A stretch of 64,000 nt of DNA, taken from contig JAZNEP010000028.1 of NCBI GenBank assembly GCA_045588655.1, forward strand, positions 173,597 through 237,596, read 5' to 3'. The notes below the pieces were generated by a model, which searched no databases, had not been told where the DNA came from, and worked only from the letters and a program-made list of their open reading frames with translations. The position numbers were made by a program, and so were the translations under genes. This document shows, piece by piece, positions 35,446 to 44,847 of the stretch. Origin of the DNA: SVFI01 sp045588655 (GTDB lineage: Bacteria; Bacillota; Clostridia; Lachnospirales; Lachnospiraceae). The first letter of the stretch is position 1; each line of letters begins with the position of its first letter.

Positions 35446-35501
35446 AATGTAGTCCTTTTCAAAAAGTCCTAATGTATGCTCCAACCGTAGCAAAGAATCA
35501 C

Positions 35502-38500
35502 TTAACTTTTCTTAAACTTCGCTTTCTTATTCACACCGCGTTTAATCAGCATGGACTTGTAGGTCGTGAATTTCTTCTCCGGTACTTTCACGGTCATGCT
35601 CTTTGGCAACTTACCAAATGTTTTGGTTCCTACATTCTTTGTCGTCAGCTTGGTTGATTTGATAGTAAGTGTCTTTAACTTACTGCATCCATAAAATGCT
35701 TTGGAACCAATCTTGTTTATGTTCTTTCCAATCGTCACAGAAGTCACTTTTTTACATCCGTAGAATGCGCTCTTACCAATAGTTTTAGTCTTGGATGGAA
35801 GGGAAACTTTAGTCACCGCTGTGCACTTGTAGAATGCCTTGTCACCAATTGTGGTAACATTACTTCCTAATTTCACCGTTTTAAGCTTAGTACAATTATA
35901 AAACGCATTTGCACCAATTATCTTTACATTTTTTCCGATGTCCACACTCTTGATATTTTTATTATTCTTAAAAGCATTCTTTTCGATAGCCGTTACGTCA
36001 TAAGTAATACCATTAATAACAACAACATCCGGAATAGTCACCTCGGTTACCTTCTTATCTGACGGAGCAACATATAGTACCGTTCCGTTGTTTGCATCCG
36101 AAGATGTCACCTCATACTTTGCTTTTCCGTCATCGGAAGTGTCAGTTTCTCCCACCTGTAATGGTTGTTTTGATTCCTCTGTGTCCGGTTCTTTGTTATC
36201 AGAAGCAGATTTCATTGGAATATCTTCCACTTTCGTTGTTTTACACACGTTACAAGTATATGTTTTTTCGCCTTTTTGTGTTGTCGTTGGTTCTTTTGTT
36301 ATGACACCGTCATTCCATATATGAACCGATTTTTTAGGAATCGTTATTCCTGTTGTAATTATTACTTCGCAACCTTTACAGTATGTATCTCCGCTATAAC
36401 CCTCTTCGCCACAGGTAGCATCTTTTGCATCTCTGGTCTCTGTTTCATTCACATGATTATCTGGGTCCATTTCTATATCTTGTACATCTTTACTGTCAGT
36501 ATAAACTTCTCCTTCAAACGAACAGCTTGCTGTATATGCAGTGACTCCCTTCTCTTTACAGGTTGGTTCCGTCTTTATTGTCGATGTTACAATTGCTTCC
36601 TCTGTTACTTTATGGCTTTCATCATTTGCACATGTAAATATGAGACTACATGTTTTTCCGTCTTCTGACCACTCAAATTGTGGCGCACCATAGGCATGGG
36701 ATTCTTCCTGCTCATCATCAAATACACTCACAAATTCTACATCCTCCATAGATTTAGAAATGTCTTTGAATCCACTTCCCGGCACATTCGAATCAGGATA
36801 TTTTGTGAGAATATGCTCATACTTCTCTTCCTCATTCTTACGAGCATCGACTACAAACGTGTCATTTTCATAAGCTATAAATTTTAAAGTAGCAAAAGTA
36901 TTTTTTAAATTTAAAATTTGATTCACTGTAAAATCTTCATTCAAATTATACAAATAAGCTTCCCCTGTATAATATCCTTGCTTTCCGGAATCAAATTCTT
37001 TCAATGTACTAATATTTGAATTGCCATTTACAGCAGTAATATATAAATTCTTTTCATATTTTCCAATTGACAGATTTCTTCCCGTAAACGCTCCTTCATC
37101 CAAAATCTGTATTCGGTTTAACAGATTCAAATTTATATCATAAAAATTGATAAATCCACCTGATTTTTTAGCATTCGAAACAACAGAAAAGACAGCAATC
37201 GTGTTGTCACTATATTGAACCGCATTTACCACATTTTCCGTTGAATCAAAAAAGAAACCGCTTCTGTATTTTCTACCCTTCAAAACCTGTAACTGATTGT
37301 CCAAAACCAAAAATTTTGTGTCCCATCGACTAGACCCCGACTGTATAACCAAACATTGATTTCCTTTTAAAGGACATATTCTATCCGCTTCAACTAAACC
37401 TAATTTTTCTTTCGTGGTCTTAAGTACTGTCTTTTTATCAAAATCATAATACCATATCTCTTGAATATTGGTAAAAAAGAAACCATCCTCACAAACTGCA
37501 ATTGCATTTGTAACTGCGCTTTCCTTTTCAAAAAGCAATTCTATAGAACCATTCAAATTTGCCAAATAAACTCTGTTTAGCTCTATATTGAAATACCTGA
37601 TTCTTATCAAAATTTGATTATCACTTTTTTGAAACAATTCAATACTTGACGGTTTGAGACCTTCTTCATTAAATATCTCCTGATATACTACCGTCTTCTC
37701 TGTCTCCATTGTTTCCGGATGAATAAAAAGCAATTTCAAATCCCCGCCTTCATGTGCTGCAATCGCAATCTTATTATCCATTGTTTGAATCGGCGGCGAC
37801 ACTTCATAATCTGCAGTTGTTAAATATACACTACCCTCCATTTCAAAGGACGGTGTTGTTAAAGTAGTAACTATTTCTTCTTCATTTTCATTCCCCAAAA
37901 CATCCTTAATTCTATGAGCTGGTATTCTTAATGTATATTCCGAATTTGGTTTCAAATTATCTTTTTTACACGAAAAATAAATATCACGGTTTTTCTTAAC
38001 GATAGAACTATCTATTTCTACTATCGTTTCTACTGCATTCCCATCGGCATCATAAAAGAAAATATCATCCGATGATAATAATTTCACTTCACTGTCACAC
38101 CGTAATTGTACTCGCAATGTTTCTGTTGCCTGTTTATAAAGTTTATATGTAAGCTTCTTCGTATCATCTATCGAAACATAATCAATATGCATACTGGCAC
38201 TATCTTGTCCAATCTTAATCTCTTCAATCTGCACACCCGTATATCTTAATTCATCGGCAGTTTCTCCATAATTAAAAGTAGAAGGCATGACATTAGCACT
38301 AATTTTCGCCCCCTCCTTCCATAAGAAGACCTCCACGTCCTGTCCTGTGTCGTATATTGTACATACCCCCTTTTCCGCTAAGTAAATGGTACCATCCGTA
38401 ATCGCCTCAATCAATGGCACTTCCCCATCTCTGTATCCGTACTTATAATTCATGTAATTTGCCGATTTATCCGGATCTACAAGTGCTGCATTAACTCGAA

Positions 38501-39548
38501 AAACACGCACTCCACCCTCATCAGGAATATCTCCGATAAACTCGTTATTCTTCGTACGCGTAATGTATTCCACTAAAAAGTAGTGATCCGAAGTTGTATC
38601 CGCATCTTCATAGATAATCGCGGCATCTGGATACTCCTGTATGGAGCGAAGAGAAATATCCGCCGCACTAGTTACAACCTTAGGCGTTAACCAGCCAAGC
38701 TGTATTTTTGAAAAAGCATTATGGTCTCCAAAGTTGCCATTCATTACATCTAATACACCTAGTCCGGACTCAGCGCTCGAAGTATCATAATCATAATAAT
38801 CAGCTAGCCCTAACACATGACCTGTTTCATGAATCATGGTATTAACATAAAGAACATCCTTCCAAATATATGCATATTGCCCTGCACGAACCTGATCAAA
38901 AGTCAATGCGTTTTCTGTACCCATATCACGTTCCGTCGCGACGTAACTCCACCATAGTGTATTCCAACCTGTATTATATCCGTTAAACATTAAGTATATG
39001 CCATCAATATAGCCATCTTTATCGGAATCGTACTCTGAAAAATCAATCTGCCGATCAAAATGCTCCATGACCTCATGTGCAAAAAGCTGTCTTCCATACG
39101 GATTAACATAAGAGTCGTTAGATTCCATTAATGTACCATCTTCCTGAATTCTCAAATAATAATCTTTATCGTATTTGGCAGTATACCAACCAACAACATC
39201 AGAATCAATTGATAGTTTTCCATAGGAAGCGTTCTGATAAAACTTCTTCAGTCCATCGTCACTTTCATTTAAACTCTGCTCTATCACCTCCGGGGTACTG
39301 TCTTCATCATGTGGTTCTGATGGAAAATCAACCAACAAAACCAACGTCTTTACTTCACCCGTAGAAGGCATAAATCCCTCAGCCCCCAGATTCTCAGATG
39401 CACTCTCTCGATCCAGCTCACATTCTATAGTATCTCTAAAAACTACTTCTTGTTGAATCACCTCTGTAGCAAAAACTTTTTGTGGCATCAGCGCAAGCAT
39501 GGCCGATAATAATAAAACAGTACCCTTTACCTTGTGTTTATTGCCCAT
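35502..39548 (-). CDS. secreted M6-type metalloprotease with BspA-like leucine-rich repeats
   Basis: This is a large surface or secreted protein of 1348 residues. A signal peptide (1-27, KVFA/TEV) leads into an M6/immune-inhibitor-A-like zinc protease domain with HETGHVLGLAD at 240-250 (His240, Glu241, His244) and an EF-hand-like calcium loop DSDKDGYIDG at 174-183. After a beta-rich middle, two Cys-paired modules follow (CKEKGVTAYTASC; CGEEGYSGDTYCKGC and CNVCKTTK), then a polar linker and about five LRR_5 repeats of about 23 residues (AFYNCTKLKTVKLGSNVTTI type), with a very basic end KFKKS. There is no LPxTG sorting signal; the repeats may mediate attachment or host binding. It is a single-gene transcript with its own promoter and terminator. 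Confidence 0.9.
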   Translation of the reverse strand: MGNKHKVKGTVLLLSAMLALMPQKVFATEVIQQEVVFRDTIECELDRESASENLGAEGFMPSTGEVKTLVLLVDFPSEPHDEDSTPEVIEQSLNESDDGLKKFYQNASYGKLSIDSDVVGWYTAKYDKDYYLRIQEDGTLMESNDSYVNPYGRQLFAHEVMEHFDRQIDFSEYDSDKDGYIDGIYLMFNGYNTGWNTLWWSYVATERDMGTENALTFDQVRAGQYAYIWKDVLYVNTMIHETGHVLGLADYYDYDTSSAESGLGVLDVMNGNFGDHNAFSKIQLGWLTPKVVTSAADISLRSIQEYPDAAIIYEDADTTSDHYFLVEYITRTKNNEFIGDIPDEGGVRVFRVNAALVDPDKSANYMNYKYGYRDGEVPLIEAITDGTIYLAEKGVCTIYDTGQDVEVFLWKEGAKISANVMPSTFNYGETADELRYTGVQIEEIKIGQDSASMHIDYVSIDDTKKLTYKLYKQATETLRVQLRCDSEVKLLSSDDIFFYDADGNAVETIVEIDSSIVKKNRDIYFSCKKDNLKPNSEYTLRIPAHRIKDVLGNENEEEIVTTLTTPSFEMEGSVYLTTADYEVSPPIQTMDNKIAIAAHEGGDLKLLFIHPETMETEKTVVYQEIFNEEGLKPSSIELFQKSDNQILIRIRYFNIELNRVYLANLNGSIELLFEKESAVTNAIAVCEDGFFFTNIQEIWYYDFDKKTVLKTTKEKLGLVEADRICPLKGNQCLVIQSGSSRWDTKFLVLDNQLQVLKGRKYRSGFFFDSTENVVNAVQYSDNTIAVFSVVSNAKKSGGFINFYDINLNLLNRIQILDEGAFTGRNLSIGKYEKNLYITAVNGNSNISTLKEFDSGKQGYYTGEAYLYNLNEDFTVNQILNLKNTFATLKFIAYENDTFVVDARKNEEEKYEHILTKYPDSNVPGSGFKDISKSMEDVEFVSVFDDEQEESHAYGAPQFEWSEDGKTCSLIFTCANDESHKVTEEAIVTSTIKTEPTCKEKGVTAYTASCSFEGEVYTDSKDVQDIEMDPDNHVNETETRDAKDATCGEEGYSGDTYCKGCEVIITTGITIPKKSVHIWNDGVITKEPTTTQKGEKTYTCNVCKTTKVEDIPMKSASDNKEPDTEESKQPLQVGETDTSDDGKAKYEVTSSDANNGTVLYVAPSDKKVTEVTIPDVVVINGITYDVTAIEKNAFKNNKNIKSVDIGKNVKIIGANAFYNCTKLKTVKLGSNVTTIGDKAFYKCTAVTKVSLPSKTKTIGKSAFYGCKKVTSVTIGKNINKIGSKAFYGCSKLKTLTIKSTKLTTKNVGTKTFGKLPKSMTVKVPEKKFTTYKSMLIKRGVNKKAKFKKS

Positions 39549-39593
39549 AAATACCTCTCCCTCCTATGAAAATTCCCACATCATTTTCTTTAT

Positions 39594-39621
39594 TTTATAA
39601 TATAGACATTACATATAGCAA
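39594..39621 (-). promoter_or_regulatory. probable promoter of the M6 protease gene
   Basis: TTGCTA and TATAAA are 16 bases apart on the minus strand. A GGAGGGAGAGG ribosome-binding site lies just before the ATG at 39548. Confidence 0.6.
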
Positions 39622-39669
39622 CCTATTTCCTCAAAATCAATTCACATATATTCTAGCGTACACAAGCGC

Positions 39670-39705
39670 AATGCTCCCTGAGACCACTAAGTCCCAGGGA
39701 GCATT
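39670..39705. repeat. inverted repeat between protease promoter and tRNA-Gln terminator
   Basis: Perfect 11-base arms (39670-39680 and 39695-39705) enclose a 14-base loop. There is no T-run on either side, so it is not a standard terminator. It could be a protein-binding site or part of an untranslated RNA upstream of the protease gene. I see no gene in the 39549-39773 gap. Confidence 0.5.
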
Positions 39706-39773
39706 AAAACCGAATTGATATGCACTGCACAATCCTAAATCACAGACCGAATAAAACTACATTTCAACAAAAA

Positions 39774-39797
39774 AGCGCGTATCTTTCGATACGCGCT
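39774..39797 (-). terminator. terminator of tRNA-Gln
   Basis: A 10-bp stem (39774-39783 with 39788-39797) is followed on the minus strand by a T-run (39769-39774). It begins seven bases after the tRNA and has the same core as the hairpin at 35418-35445. Confidence 0.85.
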
Positions 39798-39803
39798 CAT
39801 CAG

Positions 39804-39875
39804 CTGGGCTACAAGGATTCGAACCTTGAGATGACGGAGTCAGAGTCCGTTGCCTTACCGTTTGGCGATAGCCCA
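39804..39875 (-). tRNA. tRNA-Gln (anticodon CUG)
   Basis: The 72-nt cloverleaf is complete. The acceptor TGGGCTA/TAGCCCA is perfect, the D-arm is GCC/GGC, the anticodon stem ACGGA/TCCGT encloses loop CTCTGAC with anticodon CTG, and the T-arm CAAGG/CCTTG encloses TTCGAAT. The discriminator base is G and the CCA end is not encoded. The tRNA reads CAG codons. A good promoter lies directly upstream and a terminator follows. Confidence 0.95.
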
Positions 39876-39887
39876 TCACAAGGACAA

Positions 39888-39916
39888 AGTATACACGATA
39901 TTTTCACTTTGTGCAA
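39888..39916 (-). promoter_or_regulatory. promoter of tRNA-Gln
   Basis: TTGCAC and TATACT are 17 bases apart on the minus strand, ending 12 bases before the tRNA. Confidence 0.8.
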
Positions 39917-39955
39917 GTGTTTTTTGAAAAAAAATTATTTTTTTTATTTTATAGG

Positions 39956-40720
39956 CTATTCTTCTTCTAAACCGAGCGCTTTTGTCAGTTTTGATTTCAA
40001 ATGCTCATACAGTTCTTCTTCGGTCCAGCGCTCCTCCTCTGACATAGACCAATCAAAAAACGTACCATCCAACGCCTTGTACGGCTCACCGCTATATCCG
40101 ATTTCTTCGCGTGAAAATCTGATATTCATACCGCCCGGTGCGAAACTCTCATAATCTCCTCCCGAAAGCTCCACTGTACTATCATAATCTTCATCATAAC
40201 AAATGGACAGCAGCTCGTCGATTTTAGCACCTGCTGCAGCCATCTTCGCAATCACTTCCAAATTCTCTTCTGCCTCACCCATAGGATACTCCAAGTAAAT
40301 ATTATCCGTATTGACACCTTCGCCGGCAGCTATATTATGCTCACAGTACTTGTATTCTTTCCGCATATGTTCTACAAATCCATACTCTTCCAGAATATCC
40401 ATGATTTCCTGCCTATGTAATTTCAGCTTCGCTGACACATAATTATCTGAAATATAGCAGCGGTACAACCCTACCTGAAACCACCCCTGTCTTAGCTCAC
40501 TAATTACCGCAAACTCCATACCGGACTCATCTTGGAACAAGTGTATCACTTGCTTATTTTCAGAATTTTCTTGCGTGGAAACATAGGTTATATCGCAGCC
40601 GGTCACATCTTCCATCAGTGCCTCACACTCTTCTTTTGTATAGTGATCCAAATACGGTGCACATCCGGTTAAACTGCATATCAACACCATCATCAGAATA
40701 AATTTCATAATTTTTCTCAT
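39956..40720 (-). CDS. lipoprotein of unknown function
   Basis: The 254 residues start with a short signal peptide and the lipobox LTGC, so Cys20 should be lipidated and the protein anchored outside the membrane. The mature part is acidic and rich in Tyr and Glu, without a family I recognise. The C-terminus contains MSEEERWTEEELYEHLKSKL, probably helical. It lies between tRNA-Gln and the type III glutamine synthetase, 23 bases after the latter, so it may be co-transcribed with it. Confidence 0.75.
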   Translation of the reverse strand: MRKIMKFILMMVLICSLTGCAPYLDHYTKEECEALMEDVTGCDITYVSTQENSENKQVIHLFQDESGMEFAVISELRQGWFQVGLYRCYISDNYVSAKLKLHRQEIMDILEEYGFVEHMRKEYKYCEHNIAAGEGVNTDNIYLEYPMGEAEENLEVIAKMAAAGAKIDELLSICYDEDYDSTVELSGGDYESFAPGGMNIRFSREEIGYSGEPYKALDGTFFDWSMSEEERWTEEELYEHLKSKLTKALGLEEE

Positions 40721-40743
40721 ATCTTTACCTTTTGTTCCTGGTA

Positions 40744-42855
40744 TTAAACCTCAAACATTAATTCACCGTAAGTTGGGATCGGCCAAACTTCTTTATCCAC
40801 AATCATTTCCAGTTCATCCGCCGGAACACGAAGTGCATCCATCGCCGGAATCACTTCATTCATATAGAAGAAAGCCTGTTCTTTTGCATTTCTGATATCA
40901 CGCGCTTTGCGCTCTACATCTTTTAAGTTCGCACAGGCTGACTGCATCTGTGACAGACGTCTTGTCACACTCTCAAGCATTCCTTTCTGAACTGCAATAT
41001 CCATTCCTGCATCGCGAAGTGCATTCACCATCTCCGCAAGCGTCTTGGTGTATTTTACAACTGCCGGGATAATCTGTTTTCCTGCCATATCAATCATGGT
41101 AAGCGCTTCAATATTGATTGTCTTGGCATAGGTTTCGTAAATAATCTCCTCACGAGATTCCAGCTCCGCTTTCGTATAAATACCAAACTGCTCGAAAAGC
41201 TCTACTGACTTATCGCTAGTGAGCGTTTCCGCCGCTTCCACCGTCGACTTAATATTTGGAAGTCCACGCTTTTCTGCCTCACGTACCCACTCCTGTGAAT
41301 AACCGTTTCCATTAAAAATAATCCGCTGATGCTCCGTCATGTATTCCTTGATTAAATCATGTACCGCAAGCTCAAAATCCTCTGCACCTTCCAATCGGTC
41401 CGCCGCCTCACAAAAGGCCTGTGCCACAATCGCATTGAGAGTCGTATTCGGTCCTGCGATTGAATCCGAAGATCCCACCATTCGAAACTCAAATTTATTT
41501 CCGGTAAAAGCAAACGGTGACGTACGGTTACGATCTGTCGCATCTTTCTCAAAATCCGGAAGTGTGGAGACACCGGTCTCAAGGGTTCCGCCCTCTTTGA
41601 GTGACTCTGCCGCACCTGTTTCCACCAGCTGTTTCACTACATCCTCCAACTGCTCACCAAGGAAAATAGATATAATCGCAGGTGGCGCCTCATCCGCACC
41701 CAGTCGATGGTCATTTCCAACATCCGCTGCTGACTGGCGAAGTAAATCCGCATGTTTATCTACTGCTCGCATTATACATGCAAGCACCAGAAGGAACTGT
41801 ATATTTTCATTTGGGGTATCTCCCGGATCAATCATATTTACACCTGTATCTGATGTGATCGACCAGTTGTTATGCTTTCCGGAACCATTGACACCCGCAT
41901 ATGGTTTCTCATGCAACAAACATCTCATACTGTGGTTTGTTGCCACTCTTTTCATGGTTTCCATGACAATCTGATTATGGTCTGTCGCAATATTTGCCGT
42001 TTCATAAATCGGAGCAAGCTCGTGCTGTGCAGGCGCTGCCTCATTGTGCTGTGTTTTTGCTGTCACACCAAGCTTCCAAAGCTCCTCATTTAAATCCATC
42101 ATAAACGCACCGACACGTTCACGAATGACACCGAAATAGTGATCTTCCATTTCCTGTCCCTTTGGCGCAGGTGCTCCAAACAAAGTTCTTCCTGCAAACA
42201 TCAGATCCGATCTCTGTTTATATAATACTTCATCCACAAGGAAATACTCCTGCTCGGCGCCGACCGACGGTGTCACCTTCATCGCATCTTCATGTCCAAA
42301 GAGACGCAGAATACGGAGCGCCTGCTTCGAAATTGCCTCCATAGAACGAAGAAGCGGTGTTTTCTTATCCAATGCCTCCCCTGTATACGAATAAAATGCT
42401 GTCGGAATACAAAGTACCACTCCTGTTGAAGCCTCTTTTAAAAACGCAGGCGAAGTCATATCCCATGCAGTATATCCTCTAGCCTCAAAGGTTGCGCGAA
42501 GTCCTCCGGATGGGAAGGAAGACGCATCCGGTTCTCCTTTGATCAGCTCTTTTCCGGAAAATTCCATAAGCATTCTGCCTTCTTTATCCGGATGTGTGAT
42601 AAATGCATCGTGTTTTTCAGCGGTAATACCGGTCAATGGCTGAAACCAATGAGTAAAATGCGTTGCACCTCTTTCCACAGCCCAATCTTTCATTGCTTTT
42701 GCAACCACATTTGCTGCCGTCATGGACAAGGTTCCACCCTGCTCCATAACAAGACTAACCTCCTTATAAACTTGCTCCGGAAGACACTCTTTCATTTTCT
42801 GCAGATCAAATACATTCTGTCCAAAGATCTCTTCCACGTTTATAATTTCACTCAT
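40744..42855 (-). CDS. glnN: glutamine synthetase type III
   Basis: The enzyme makes glutamine from glutamate, ammonia and ATP. The 703 residues are typical for the long GSIII form of anaerobes and cyanobacteria. Visible segments include the N-terminal HFTHWFQPLTG, the GGLRATFEARGYTAWD signature, SVGAEQEYFLVDE (metal Glu), AKTQHNEAAPAQHELAPIYE, KHNNWSITSD and NRTSPFAFTGNKFEFRM. A promoter overlaps the end of the upstream U32 gene. No GlnR site or nitrogen riboswitch was recognised. Confidence 0.97.
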   Translation of the reverse strand: MSEIINVEEIFGQNVFDLQKMKECLPEQVYKEVSLVMEQGGTLSMTAANVVAKAMKDWAVERGATHFTHWFQPLTGITAEKHDAFITHPDKEGRMLMEFSGKELIKGEPDASSFPSGGLRATFEARGYTAWDMTSPAFLKEASTGVVLCIPTAFYSYTGEALDKKTPLLRSMEAISKQALRILRLFGHEDAMKVTPSVGAEQEYFLVDEVLYKQRSDLMFAGRTLFGAPAPKGQEMEDHYFGVIRERVGAFMMDLNEELWKLGVTAKTQHNEAAPAQHELAPIYETANIATDHNQIVMETMKRVATNHSMRCLLHEKPYAGVNGSGKHNNWSITSDTGVNMIDPGDTPNENIQFLLVLACIMRAVDKHADLLRQSAADVGNDHRLGADEAPPAIISIFLGEQLEDVVKQLVETGAAESLKEGGTLETGVSTLPDFEKDATDRNRTSPFAFTGNKFEFRMVGSSDSIAGPNTTLNAIVAQAFCEAADRLEGAEDFELAVHDLIKEYMTEHQRIIFNGNGYSQEWVREAEKRGLPNIKSTVEAAETLTSDKSVELFEQFGIYTKAELESREEIIYETYAKTINIEALTMIDMAGKQIIPAVVKYTKTLAEMVNALRDAGMDIAVQKGMLESVTRRLSQMQSACANLKDVERKARDIRNAKEQAFFYMNEVIPAMDALRVPADELEMIVDKEVWPIPTYGELMFEV

Positions 42856-42916
42856 TTTTCTTCCCTTTCTTCATCCATTTCCGGTAAAAAACCGTTCAAA
42901 TTTTATTATGCGTCAT

Positions 42917-42946
42917 ATTATATACCCGAAAACTCAAAAATGTCTA
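42917..42946 (-). promoter_or_regulatory. probable promoter of glnN
   Basis: TAGACA, an 18-base spacer and TATAAT are visible on the minus strand; the -35 overlaps the stop codon of the U32 gene. A small CGGT/ACCG hairpin follows in the leader. Confidence 0.65.
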
Positions 42947-44194
42947 TGCTTTCTTTCGCAGAAGGTCATATTTTTGTGCCGCCCCCGAAAGTCTGACCTT
43001 AAGTCTTTGTTGCGGGTGTGGTGCGCTTTCCTGCTCCTGTCCATCCTCATTGCAAATAGAGCACACCTTTACCTCTACATTTCTGCCATCCGGTTTCATA
43101 ATCTCAATCGTCTCACCTACACTGAATTTATTTCTCTGTTCGATGGATACGACACATCCGTTTTCGCAATCAGCCGTCTGATCCGGTGACGTTACCTCTT
43201 CCACAATCCCCAGATAAATGTAATCCTGCTCATAGGTATTGCTATCATAAATCTGTGTAGTTTCATCCGGCTTCCCGAAATAAAATCCGGTTGTAAACTG
43301 TCTGTATGTGCACTTCGAAATTTCTTCCCGGCACCAAGGAAGCAACTCTTCATACGCTTCCTTTGACTGAAGACATGCATCAATGGCTCTACGGTAGGTA
43401 CGGGCCACTGTCGCCACATAGAGCGCCGTCTTCATGCGTCCTTCTATCTTAAAGCTGTCAATTCCCGCATCAATCATTTCCGGAACGTACTCAATCATGC
43501 AAAGATCCTTGGAATTGAAAATATAGGTTCCTCTCTCATTTTCATAAACCGGAAGGTACTCGCCCGGTCTGGACTCTTCCACGACTGCATATTTCCAACG
43601 ACAAGGATGTGTACACGCCCCCCTGTTTGCATCACGCCCTGTAAAATAATTACTCAAAAGACATCTTCCGGAATAAGAAATACACATCGCACCATGAATA
43701 AAACTTTCTATCTCCATATCTTCCGGAATTGCTTCACGGATTTGCTTGATTTCACGGAGAGAAAGTTCTCTGGCGCTAACCACACGCTTAATTCCCTGTT
43801 CATACCAGAATCGATAGGTCATATAATTGGTATTATTCGCCTGTGTACTCAAATGGATATCAATCTCCGGGCAATTAGCCTTTGCTAACATAATCATTCC
43901 CGGATCTGAAATGATAAGTGCATCCGGCTTTAACACTGCCAACTCTTTAAAATATTCCGCTGCTGCTTCCATATCATAATTGTGTGCAAGAATATTTGCC
44001 GTAACATAAACAAGCGCACCATGTTCATGAGCAAATGCAATCCCTTCCGCCATATCTTCCTTTGAAAAGTTTTTTGCTTTTGCACGGAGACTAAATGCCT
44101 CACCGCCAATATATACTGCATCTGCACCAAATATAACTGCTGTTTTCAACACTTCCAGACTGCTTGCCGGAATAAGTAATTCTGGTTTTCTCAT
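42944..44194 (-). CDS. trhP: U32 peptidase-family protein, probable tRNA U34 hydroxylation protein TrhP
   Basis: Proteins of this type are needed to make 5-hydroxyuridine at tRNA position 34 from prephenate; the peptidase name is historical. The 416 residues start with PELLIPASSLEVLKTAV and carry the U32 signature ESFIHGAMCISYSGRC (Glu163 to Cys178), with further cysteines in ANRGACTHPCRW for the iron-sulfur cluster. It lies 11 bases after the trmR gene, whose product methylates the same hydroxyl, which supports the call. Only one U32 gene is present, whereas Bacillus has two. Confidence 0.85.
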   Translation of the reverse strand: MRKPELLIPASSLEVLKTAVIFGADAVYIGGEAFSLRAKAKNFSKEDMAEGIAFAHEHGALVYVTANILAHNYDMEAAAEYFKELAVLKPDALIISDPGMIMLAKANCPEIDIHLSTQANNTNYMTYRFWYEQGIKRVVSARELSLREIKQIREAIPEDMEIESFIHGAMCISYSGRCLLSNYFTGRDANRGACTHPCRWKYAVVEESRPGEYLPVYENERGTYIFNSKDLCMIEYVPEMIDAGIDSFKIEGRMKTALYVATVARTYRRAIDACLQSKEAYEELLPWCREEISKCTYRQFTTGFYFGKPDETTQIYDSNTYEQDYIYLGIVEEVTSPDQTADCENGCVVSIEQRNKFSVGETIEIMKPDGRNVEVKVCSICNEDGQEQESAPHPQQRLKVRLSGAAQKYDLLRKKA

Positions 44195-44205
44195 CTTGCT
44201 TCTCC

Positions 44206-44847
44206 TTATCTTTTTACCGAAAGAGTGATACCATCTCCAAGAGGAAGAATGGATGTTTGCAACTCAGGATGATTTTTGAGCTCATAGAGATAATCTCTCA
44301 TACGGGCATGAATCGTTCGATTGCGCCTTGTCACTGCATATCTCGATTCAATCACATCCCCATCTTGCAGCACATTATCTGACAAAAGAACGCCGCCCGG
44401 GCGAAGCAAACGTAAAATATCCGGAAGAAAATGTATGTATTGTCCCTTTGCCGCATCCATAAAAATAAAATCATACTCTCCCGTAAGACCAGCAAGAACT
44501 TCTGTCGCATCTCCTTCCATCAGCGTAATTTGATCCGACTTACCATACTTCTCAAAATTTTCACGCGCTATTGGAATGCGTTTTTCATATTTTTCTATCG
44601 TGGTAATATGTGCATCCGCCGGCATATATTCACTCATCAGTAACGCAGAAAAACCGATGGCAGTTCCGACTTCCAGAATCTGCCTCGGTTTATTCATCGT
44701 AATCAGCGTTTTTAAAAAACTCTGCATTTCTTTGCGAATAATCGGAACCTCCGTATCAATCGCATATTTTTCCAATTCTTCCAGATATAGAATATCTTCC
44801 TTTTCCAGAGAATTCATAAAATCAACATATCTCTGTTCTACGATCAC
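44206..44847 (-). CDS. trmR: O-methyltransferase, probable tRNA 5-hydroxyuridine methyltransferase TrmR
   Basis: The product methylates 5-hydroxyuridine at tRNA position 34 to 5-methoxyuridine with SAM. The 213 residues show the class I methyltransferase loop EVGTAIGFSALLMSEY near 56, the acidic DAHITTIEKYEKRI strand, and FIFMDAAKGQY near 130. It starts with GTG placed directly after the TAA of the MltG-like gene (TAAGTG), with AAGGAG nine bases upstream. The order MltG-like, trmR, trhP matches Bacillus yrrL-yrrM-yrrN. Confidence 0.88.
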   Translation of the reverse strand: MIVEQRYVDFMNSLEKEDILYLEELEKYAIDTEVPIIRKEMQSFLKTLITMNKPRQILEVGTAIGFSALLMSEYMPADAHITTIEKYEKRIPIARENFEKYGKSDQITLMEGDATEVLAGLTGEYDFIFMDAAKGQYIHFLPDILRLLRPGGVLLSDNVLQDGDVIESRYAVTRRNRTIHARMRDYLYELKNHPELQTSILPLGDGITLSVKR

